The notes under the pieces were generated by a model. That model was given only the letters and a program-made list of their open reading frames with translations, made no database searches and was not told the origin of the DNA. A stretch of DNA of 53,861 nt from Apostichopus californicus (lineage: Eukaryota > Echinodermata > Holothuroidea > Aspidochirotida > Stichopodidae), in contig JAIPMN010000305.1 of NCBI GenBank assembly GCA_020650975.1, forward strand, positions 621 through 54,481, read 5' to 3'. Within the stretch, counting starts at the first letter, position 1. Each line of letters starts with the position of its first letter. The translations under genes were made by a program, and so were the position numbers. This document shows positions 25,301 through 37,300 of the stretch, in pieces.

Positions 25301-28300
25301 AGACACTGTACTGTTAATAGTCCTCTCTAAGAAAACACTGACAAGACACTGTACTGTTAATAGTCCTCTCTAAGAAAACACTGACAAGACACTGTACTGT
25401 AAATAGTCCTCTCTAAGAAAACACTGACAAGACACTGTACTGTTAATAGTCCTCTCTAAGAAAACACTGACAAGACACTGTACTGTTAATAGTCCTCTCT
25501 AAGAAACACTAACAAGACACTGTACTGTTAATAGTCCTCTCTAAGAAAACACTAACAAGACACTGTACTGTAAATAGTCCTCTCTAAGAAACACTGACAA
25601 GACACTGTACTGTAATAGTCCTCTCTAAGAAAACACTGACAAGACATCGTACTGTTAATAGTCCTCTCTAAGAAAACACTAACAAGACACTGTACTGTTA
25701 ATAGTCCTCTCTAAGAAACACTAACAAGACACTGTACTGTAAATAGTCCTCTCTAAGAAAAGACAGACACTGTACTGTTAATAGTCCTCTCTAAGAAAAC
25801 ACTAACAAGACACTGTACTGTTAATAGTCCTCTCTAAGAAAACACTGACAAGACACTGTACTGTTAATAGTCCTCTCTAAGAAAACACTAACAAGACACT
25901 GTACTGTAAATAGTCCTCTCTAAGAAAACACTAACAAGACACTGTACTGTTAATAGTCCTTGCTAAGAAAACACTGACAAGACACTGTACTGTTAATAGT
26001 CCTCGCTAAGAAAACACTGACAAGACACTGTACTGTTAATAGTCCTCTCTAAGAAACACTAACAAGACACTGTACTGTTAATAGTCCTCTCTAAGAAAAC
26101 ACTAACAAGACACTGTACTGTTAATAGTCCTTGCTAAGAAAACACTGACAAGACACTGTACTGTTAATAGTCCTCGCTAAGAAAACACTGACAAGACACT
26201 GTACTGTTAATAGTCCTCTCTAAGAAACACTAACAAGACACTGTACTGTTAATAGTCCTCTCTAAGAAAACACTAACAAGACACTGTACTGTAAATAGTC
26301 CTCTCTAAGAAAACACTGACAAGACACTGTACTGTTAATAGTCCTCTCTAAGAAAACACTGACAAGACACTGTACTGTTATTAGTCCTCTCTAAGAAAAC
26401 ACTGACAAGACACTGTACTGTTAATAGTCCTCTCTAAGAAAACAATAACAAGACACTGTACTGTAAATAGTCCTCTCTAAGAAAACACTAAAAAGACACT
26501 GTACTGTTAATAGTCCTCTCTAAGAAAACACTAACAAGACACTGTACTGTAAATAGTCCTCTCTAAGAAAACACTGACAAGACATCGTACTGTTAATAGT
26601 CCTCTCTAAGAAAACACTGACAAGACACTGTACTGTTAATAGTCCTCTCTAAGAAAACACTAACAAGACACTGTACTGTTATTAACAGAACACCAGAATG
26701 TGTGAAGGACAAATGTGTGAAGTATTAATACAGAAAGCCTTTAAAGTTAACCTACCAACATATGTTCAGCCAACCAGCCTTCATCTTTAGCTATTCTTGA
26801 CGCTATTCTCAGGGCAAAGCACTTCTTTCCGAGCAGAGAGTTGCCTCCATAACCACTTCCAAATGAGCAAATCTCTCTCTTATCAGGTATGTGAGTGATA
26901 ATGGTCTTCTCAGGATTACAAGGCCAGTTGTTGACAAGATCAGCTGCAAGGAACAGAGAAAATTGTTGGAAACTATCTTCAAAATTTCTGTTCCATTAAA
27001 CATTTCATCATGGCAATAGTACTATAATATATTACAGTGCATATATACAGTATGTACATTATAATATAGAGTTACACAAAATAATAAAATGGTTTTGTAC
27101 CAGATTTACGGTTCATTAATTTTCATCAAGATGCAACTACACAGAAATGTTATTTTCCTCTGTGAATAAATGACTTTAATATTATAAAGAAAAACAATGT
27201 CATTATCAGCTTTATAGCTGTGATGACATCATTCATTCTGTTGTTGCCAGATGCAATTTACAAAATATCAATACATTTGAAAACTTCATATCTTCGCCAT
27301 ACAAAATGCTATGAAGATGTGGTTAGGACCTAGAACTTTCATATTCCTGACAGCACCAGTACTTATTTTCATTATCTTGCTTTCTATACTTTATTACCCT
27401 GACGCCTCACTTCTCTCCTTCAGCTACCATACACATGTTGCTGCTTATGCTGGTGGTACATAATTAGAATGCTCGTGAACAGTAACTACAGAATCTTCTA
27501 ATATTCACCAGACTCTATTCTGAGAGTGGGATGTAATCAGTAAACAAATACAAAGTACCAGTAACAGAGACAGAAGCCCAAACACTGTTACAATTATCAA
27601 AGTTTCTGTTTTAAAGCTGATTATAATGAATAATGAGTCTTACTTTACTATAGTTTCACCATTGACCTAAAGCACCACATACACATTTGAGTATCATAGT
27701 TACAAAACTTGTATTTTCTGGTTCCAACTGGTCTTCCAAGGTGTACAGATATACATGAAATAATGTTAAACACAGTGACAATAACCTTTGGATAACTTTG
27801 CTCTTTGCAAAGTTTAGCGAGCAATTAATATTTTGGTGGAATGAAATGCACCATTCTCATGCTATTCAGTTGCCATGACAATGGCATCAGTATGTACAAC
27901 AGACTACAGACAGGTATACGAGGAGAATGAAGTAAATTAAATGCTTGTCTTTAAAATCAAACTTACTTTTCATTGGTAAGGGCTGCCCGACAGAATGGAG
28001 ACATTTGACGAAGGCATCATCTCCTAGCCTTTCTAGGACGTGCGCTCCCATTCTTGTCATAATCCTCATGCTGACCACAACATAGGGAGAATCTGTTAGC
28101 TGGATACCAATCTTGGAGAGAGGTGAACCAACAGGTCCCATGCTGAAAGGTATCACATACATTGTCCTACCTGTATACAGTGAAAAAAAATAAAAAAAGG
28201 GTTTGCATTTTGTGGCGACTTCTTAATCCTTGACCAAAAATGAAATCATACCAAATAATTGTACGATACAAGAGAATGAAGGGAAATATTAGATGATTTA

Positions 28301-31300
28301 TATTATGACGGTCTTGCAATCAATTATTTAAACTGTTAACTATATTTCCCTACTGTACATGCATATTTCAATATGTATACCGTAAATATATCACGTAGCA
28401 ATATTTGATATTGTATGTCTCCATGACAACTTTTCTAAAAATATTATTCAATAAAAGGGCCTTTACAAATGAACAAGATAAGTTTCAGAGCCAAACCCTC
28501 ATATTTGCTTTTCACTGCACGATATTCAGCATGAATTAGTGTTCTACAGGTATTGCTTGGCTGAAATAATCAATCATGCATCAGATGTAGCTAAAATGGC
28601 CTCTCAGGGAATTTTGCGTTGAACAAATTTGGAATCCATAACAAAATTAGAGTAATATTACTCTAATGAATAAAGAAATTGTAAAATCCACAGGTTGGTT
28701 GGTTGATGGAAGGATTTTTGGATGGTGAGGAGTGTTAGTATATACCTGTAGTCACTATTTTCAAACAATTAACTCAAAACAAGTTCCACACAAATTCTAT
28801 GTACTCATGTTGAAAGATGTACATACATTATGAATGTACAAATGTATGTATTACATTCAACAGTATGATATCTAACAACAGGTACTATAAGAAGTTTGAC
28901 ACCTCCCTCTCTTTGCCAAAGCAACAATGATACTACAAAACAGCTGGTTGCTTAGTAACATAATCTTTCTGAACATGCACATTGCTTGAGCACAAGGCAT
29001 ACTGTTTATGTTTCTATGTACACCAGTACAATAGTATTAATTAATACAACATCTGTTTATCTAAATAAACATCTCATTTTGTCATTGCTAAGAGCAGGCA
29101 TTAGAGTACTTCCACACAACAGTGTACCCAAGTATCATGTGTTAACTTGATACACAGTATAGGGTACTCCATTGTCCTCCCATCAGCCCATACTCCCCAT
29201 TGTCCTCCCATCAGCCCATACTCCCCATTGTCCTCCCATCAGCCCATACTCCCCATTGTCCTCCCATCAGCCCAAAGTGATAACAAGCTAAGAATCCACA
29301 AACATCACTTCATTGCAAGTTCTATGACTGCAGAAAACTAAAGCAAGCTCATTTAGATACATCACACAGATTGGTCAAAACAGACTGAATATTGTTTTTA
29401 AAAGTCAACAACTAGGGATTATAACTAAAAGTGTTACTTGACACAGAAAAGTTCTGGCTTTTCAAAGTTCACATCACCTGATACACTTACCAAGATAACA
29501 GACTAATTAATGTAACACCTACTTGTTGATATTGTACCCTGGTAATGTAACAGATATGCTTATGTGTAATGTATGATACATTCTTATCTGATAATAGCCA
29601 CAGATATTATGTTAACAAACAAAACATCAGGACTCTATTTGACTTGCCTGTGATAATAAATAGAAGTGTCGGCTGAAACCTGATACAAATTTGTCACAGC
29701 CAAATGCAGTGGTTATTAACTACTCTCGAATCGGGCAGGAGGGGGAGGGGAGCAAAGGTGAAATGAAAACAAAATAGAAAAGCCAGAAGGCTGTGTTTGA
29801 TACTTAGTTGTAATCACTTTGCAAGTACAACTCTTTTCTGCGGTTATTAAACATGTTCCTAGATATTGATTCATCAGTAAGCTGTTGTGTATGTGGTAGT
29901 GTTTACTCAATAGGAAAGTACAGACTGGGGGCAGTTCAGTCGGTAAACAGCTCTCATAGTGATAGCAAATACCGTCTTCAACAAATGTTTCATCATGAAT
30001 GTAAAGTTGAGTATTATTACACAAAACAGTGCTGATATGGTGATGGTACATAATTGCAGTGTACACTATATTTGATCATATTTAATTCTAATTTAAAGCT
30101 GGATTTGTACTGTATGCTTTTACTAATGAAAAAAAGGCAGGGGGATCCACATCCTGCCAGCCTTAGTGACTAGTAACCTTTATTGTCTTGAATTATACTA
30201 CAACCTTCTCTATGTCTGTGTACATATAGTTACAAGGATGTATATAGAGTACAGCATATCTCAATTCAGTGACTTTATTATCTGCCATCAAATAGTAGCT
30301 ATTCCAATGAGGATACCTGCATTTTGCCCAGCTACCCAACCAGAGACAACACAGTAACTTTCATACAACCATGAAATCTTCTGAGAATACTGTATTTCAA
30401 GAAAAGTATGGCCACAATGCATACATGTCTATAAGACACAGTGCAATAGCTACACATTGTAATTTATAAAGTTGAATGGGAGGGTAGGGTAATGGGATGG
30501 CAAGGGATTGGGAGTGATAGGTTTGGCAAGGGTAGGATGAGCAGAGGGAAAGGAAAAAAAGAAAGAGGATAGCACAAGGATGTGGTACATTATAACTTCA
30601 CATCACTAAAAATGATCAACATGAGAACTCACTCCATGTTGTCAAGTATTACAGCAGAAGTTTTTGTCACAAGTGCCAATAATTAAATTCAGGCTTAAAC
30701 ATTATGGAATCACTCAAACATTTATAGTTTTCCTTGATTTCAAATCCATGAAGACTTGTTCAGGTAAATTAATTTCAGTAACATTGAAAATTTATATAGC
30801 AAAATGCAGTGTGAAAACGTAATATCCTACTGTACTTTCACTGTATCTGTTGAGTGTTAATGAACAACATGGTTGCCAAGAGGGCACAGTTTTTATTTTG
30901 ATGGATGAATCATTGTATACATTGGATCAACTTGGTAACAAGGTTCAATTCTTTGCCAGGTCTCCATGACAAATGGTTAACTGTTATCACACCATGAACA
31001 ATTGGGAGTATGATTTTACTTGACACAATGAAAGGAAAATTGACCTATAAAAGCCTTGTACCTCCCTCTCGATTAGAAAGGACATTTCAGGAACACAAAC
31101 AGGACAATTCGTAATGTATGTAACAGGAAATATTATGTACTGTTTGCTGCTGATATGAACTTGATGTTCTATATTAAGGACTAACAGAGAGAAATGTAAT
31201 TATAATGTGGTGTTAATAGTGGAAGGTATCATTATGAGAAGATGTTATGAAATTTTATGTTCTTCCACACATATATGTCATACACACAGAACATCACATC

Positions 31301-34300
31301 GAATCCAATGGCAGTGGTTATTATCCATAGAGAACATATTTGTGATGATTTTCATTACCATTTCAACAGTATGCCTTATTTAGGTCTGGTTGTCCCTCAG
31401 ACAACCAGACCTTACTTTTTGGTTGTCCAAACAGTAAATTTGGTTGCCTCAACAAAAACATGACCAATTGATATACACATACATGTACTGTACTGTACAC
31501 TGTAGGAGAGATGTGTAGGTTTGGTGAATAGAACACCAGCTTTGGGAATGGTACCGAATTTATCACTATATAGTATACCTAAATACAACTGCAGCAGCTT
31601 CAATCAAGGAACTGCTGCCTACCTGTACTGCATGCAATACAAGGCTGCACACAAACAGAGCTAACAGTGAGACAATGGTAGTATTCCAGTAGCCAAGTTG
31701 ACTCCCTATATATACACAATGACATAACAATTTATATTTCATTAACTATCTAGATGTTTATCATTGGTTTGTATATTCACTGGTATGCTAATTAGTTTAC
31801 TTGAGGATTGATTGGAAAGTGCAATACCGGTAATAATCAGTCATAAGGGAAATCATCAAAGTTTATTACTTTATTACAAATATATTACTTATACTGTAAT
31901 TTAATAGGAAGTTCTTTCATTTAGAGACTGCAGTTTGTCTTTTTGTTTCCTTTATAACTTAAGTAATCCATAAAACTGATAACCTAAGTAACCAATATAA
32001 CATGTAACATAAGTAACCAGCATAACCTATACCATACAGTAAGTAATCCATAAACCGAACAATTACCGAACATATACCGAATAATTACAACACATATCGC
32101 AACGATATATGTATGATGTAGCCTACTATTATTTCTTTTAACTGCAGCTGCAGTAGTCATCACACGATAAGTTATACACAATCATCATTGATCTGGCATG
32201 CATTCTCCAATGTGAGCACGCCCGGGTTCAGTTTTAGTATCTCCCCGTGGGGTAACGAAACCATGATATATCCCTTGCATTCTCGAATGTGCACAAGGTC
32301 AAAGTAATCGTGAACTCCCACACAATACCTGTAGGATGTCACTCTTGACTACTCTATTCTAGCATCATAGGTCAAGCTATTAAGCACATCCCACTACAAC
32401 TCTTGGCAATATTTGAATAAAAATATTGAACTACGCTCTACAATCACAGGACCAAAATGACACCATTCCAACTTTTTGTCTGAAAATGTAATCCTCTCCA
32501 AGAGAATTGGACTGGAACCCAACTGAAATCGATAAACAGTGACATTATTTGTTGATGGATACCTGTCACCAGTTACAGGTTGAAGAGTTTGAGAATGAAA
32601 CATTTGGAAGAGGCAGTGGGCATGGAACTTCATGTGGGTCAATGGAGGCACAGTACCAAAGAGTTATCAGTTAATTGGCCTTGTAGATGGCAAAGTGTGA
32701 TATCAGGGTGGAGACAGGTTAGCAACTTGCTCAGTGAACATCCTGTGACTTTAATTACTATTATCGTTGAATGTACTTAACCAACATCCTGTTACAAACA
32801 ACCAATCTTTCACACAATAATAGATCCAAACCTTAATTATCCTGGACTTATTTCTCCACTTGCACAGGATATAAACCAACAGCCAACCCTGAACCTATTC
32901 CACATAAAGATAACTTGGTGGCCTCACTGCTTCCAGCTAGCAACAGAACAGTCTTACCAACCACAGTAAAAGAGGAACTAGGAAATAGTGAAATCACATA
33001 TATACAGATATATACCAACCTTTCATGCACCCAGGAAACCTCTCTTGGAAAGCCCCTTGCAGCTGATCAGGTGACATCCACTGCCCTGTAAGGCAATCCA
33101 CCCCTTCCTTCATGGTGGGTATGGTGTCCCTCTTAAACTGTGTTGAAATGATGGTTTTCTTCTCCACCCTAGCCACATCTCTTGGGTCTGTAACTGCCAA
33201 CCAACTGTGAACAAATGAGGAAAGTTGACTGGGTTACAGGCCCGCCGGCCACGGTCGTTGAATCTACATCATCTTCGACAGCAGAAGTCGGACTAGAATT
33301 GCGTCGGGGAATAATTAAAACACAAAAAGCTGTATCAATGGAGAGTTATTTTAGGCAAGAGTTGATAACAAACTCTTTTTTTAGAAGCCATGCAATGGGT
33401 ACCGCTGCAGCGCAATTGGAATGATGAACTTTTCCTGAATGTTGCCTAGGCAACCAAAGTGATGAAACCACTATGGCATGATGAACTGAAATGAATAGGT
33501 CTGTTTTCAAACCATTATATCATACGAAATCATGATTTAATATGTAAACTGTAAAGCGTAACTTGAACAAGCAGAAATATCCTTGAAGTTCTTTCTAGGA
33601 AAATGATTCTTACAAATACAGAATGACACAAACACATTCTAAAGAAAAGACAGCATTTGAAATAAAAATAAAAAAGTCTGAAATGTTTTCTACTACTATG
33701 GCAACTTATTTCCAAATTTTCAAGTAAATCCATACATCTTTAGAAGTTTGAAACCTAATGAGGACCATTCATCCCTCAAAACGTCCCATTTTAAAACGTC
33801 TTCTTTCTGAAATTTTGTTTTTGTTCAATGAACATTACTACATCGACTTGAAACAGTCAGCTTATTTATATTCATAGCACTCATTCTGTCTGCATGCAAG
33901 ACACTCATTGTGTCTATGTATGCAAGCCACTCATTGTGTCTGCATTGAAGCCACTCATTACATTGCATAATGCATACAAGTCACTCATTGTGTCTTCATG
34001 TAATACACTCATAGTGTCTGCATACAAGTCACTCATTGAGTCTGCATCTAATACACTCATTGTGTCTGCATGTAATACACTCATTGTGTCTGCATGTAAT
34101 ACACTCATTGTGTCTGCGTGCCAGTCGCTAATTCCATGGAAGTCTTTCCTTCTGTCTGCAGACTGGTCATTCATTCTATTCATACAAGTCACCTATTCTA
34201 GCTGTATGCAAGTCACCTGTTCTGTCTGTATGCAAGCCTCTTTCTGTCTGTCTTCATGCAAGCCTCTCTCAATGTGTTTGCATGCGATTGCCAGTGTAAA

Positions 34301-37300
34301 CTTTCATGCAATTCTTTTTTCCAGCATGTTTTCTTACGTATGCTCAATCTGTTCAAACTGTGGACTTCCCCCCCCCCCCCCTCAATATCTCCTTATCAGC
34401 TTATCCAAACTAACTTGGTGGCAATTGCACACAAGTATGGCAATGGTATCATTCTATACTCCCATTGTTTCAGAAACAATTTAGATCTGACCTGATAAAG
34501 TATACAGTGACTATAACTGTGGATCCCAATTAAATAATAATTCAAGTACAAAAGTCCCCTGATAATAGTGACTACCAATCACAATGAACAACTGCTTCAG
34601 TCTAATCTCCTCTGCCATCTGATCTGATCTTATTTCAGACACACACCTGTATGAACATAATTGCAGACATACTGTACCTCTCTTTACTATGATACATGTA
34701 TTCTAAGTCTAGGATGAACAGCGGATAGGTTTAAATTGCTAATTCCACTTAACACCAAATCAGTTATTAGCCAATGTAAATGGAACTAACATTCCAGTAT
34801 TGTGCTGCCATTTTTAACATTCAGATACGTTAAAATCTGTTCAGCATAATTGGCTGAAATCTAACTAATATATCTGACACAGCTCACTAGTCTCATGATC
34901 AATTCATATGCACCAGGAGTGTTGTCAATTAAATGAGTCTTCGGACTTCACTGGCAATGGGCCTTACTGTAATAATTGTTGTCAATAGCACATGAACATA
35001 CAGTAGCATACTGTACCATAAATAAGGTCACCAAATTGAGCAATGGTTTACAGTTAGATAAAAAACTGAATGGTGCTAAACAGACCAAACTGAGACGGTT
35101 GATCTACCCTGGAAAATCAATCATTTCCTACCAATATAAACCAAGGCGACTGTAGGTCCAGTTATTTGATATGTGCTTACGAATTTTACTGCAAAACAGG
35201 ATAAAGATCTCTCTCAGATTATGCCCTTCCATCATGGAATGCATCAATTATGAAAAGAAACTTCATACCAGGCCTGACGACCCTGACAACCAGACAGAAC
35301 TACTTACCAATTATCATGTTTCTTTAATTTCTTAATCATTCCCTCCTTCTCCAGTATTGACAACAACATATCGTTCTCTGCCTCTGAACCATCACATATA
35401 TGAATGTGATCCGGTTGGCACAGCGACATCTTTTCCTGGACATATTTCCGCACATTCGGCTGTAGTGTATCCACGTTGGGTATCTGCAACGTAGCAGCTG
35501 CATGTAAGTACAGCTGTCCATGAGTATGAATTCGGAATGCCGTCTGTTTCAAGGATTTGAAGGCACGATGGCTATGCCTGTAAAGAAAACAACAACACAC
35601 ATGTGGCAAAATTAGTTGGCAATTCAAGATTGACACACTTTGTTTGTTAACTGTGTACTACTGAATATTAAAGAGGTAAAAGGGTTGTGAAATTTAAAGG
35701 AAAAATGTCTTGCAGAAGCATCAAGGGTATGGGCGTAGGGGAGGGGGGAGGGGGGGCAGGGTTAGGTCATGACCTAGCATCATGATAAGACAAGTCTTAG
35801 TACGTATACTTTCATCCAATGCAACTGAAATAAACTTAAAACAGGTAATAATGTTACAGACCATCAGTATCAACATTACATCAAGGGGGCATTCATCCAT
35901 CCATCCACATTGGATGCAGATGAATGCGGCAACTCAGCTCACGACAGTACATTTCAATAATCATTTAGCAATTGATCAAGTGCAGTCTGTCTACAGTTGA
36001 GTAATTAAAGTATTAATACTCTACAATTCTTTCTTTCAATATAATTAAATTATAATGTTATAATAATGCAATAATTAAGTCGGATGACATCAGTCATCCT
36101 GGTACTGTATATTTTGTGTACAGTTGGTAAACTGTATGGTAATTACATGTTAACATTTGCAATTAAAATATAACATAATTTCTACAGACAACAAAATGGT
36201 TAATCCTGCTCCTACAGTGCCTACCCCTATAATGTTTCACATGTCAAACATACCTCATGTAATTGATATTTCATGATACCACTCTTACCACTGTACCCTA
36301 TTATCATCAACTATTTCAGTTGAGGTTTCCAAGCACTGTAGTTACTATGTAAGCAATATATATTGACTAACTCAGACACTGCCTGAATGATTTTGAAATC
36401 AGCTTTTTACTGTTCCCATTGTTCAAGTGTATTGTCATAAATCCAAGACCTGTCTGTTAAAAGTGATACCAATGCAGGCTCAATGTATTACACACACTGT
36501 GCAGTACATGTCAGTGTTTCTTGAGTATATAGTAAAATGGTGGTGAGAATTTGTCTCAAGATTTAACTTCCTGTTTGGAAGGTTTATAGGAAGAACGGCT
36601 CGACTCCTCCTTAAGTCAATATTAATCATCTTTCCAAACAGTATACAGATCAGTAACATCAATTTTCAAATTATTGAATATTTAATACAAACCACCTTGG
36701 TTTTTTATCTTCTTCCCTGAAGTAACTCACAGAGAACTGAAAACTTGGTAAACTATAACATTTCTTTTCATAGTTAAATTCATAAATTAATATCTCATGG
36801 CATGTAGGCCACATCATAGGCCATGGTTAGCATGACATTACCAAATTTTTTGTTCAGAATTTATAGAAGTTTGCAATAGAATCAATCATCATCAACATTA
36901 CATATGTATATCAACTTCAGCATAGGCAGTACTTACCCACTGATAATATGGCACAGATGCGGTGCTTCTTTACTGAGCAATGGTTTTTTGCAACACTTAA
37001 AGTAACTGTACTACTGTAGTAAGAAGTAGCCTAACCTTTGTAATGAGCTTCTTAGGCAGTTATTCTGTACAAAGCAGGTTTAATAAAATACCAAATGTAA
37101 TCTTGTCCACATATTGCCCACAAAATTGTTCTTTTCCACTGGAGGATTATAACATGCAAACCAACCATATTTAATGCAACAAATCTATTGCCCGTCAATT
37201 TTGTCACCAGTTGACTAAGGACGTTTTGATCCAGCCCGAGAAAGTAAAGAATTTGAAAAACCTACACAAAAAGCAATCAATCTGCTGTCTAAACCACTAG

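Noticed and set aside
24968-26684. Regular repeat array considered as a CRISPR array
   Set aside because: Units are head-to-tail with no unique spacers and the locus is a eukaryotic intron; it is a minisatellite.
29147-29341. 64-codon plus-strand frame with repeated [10 protein letters not shown] units
   Set aside because: It is created by the 28-bp tandem repeat in a PCK intron.
33894-34484. 196-codon plus-strand open frame with repeated LIVSACNT units (and a minus-strand counterpart)
   Set aside because: It is a by-product of a ~24-bp minisatellite whose unit length is a multiple of three, inside a PCK intron; no protein family resemblance.
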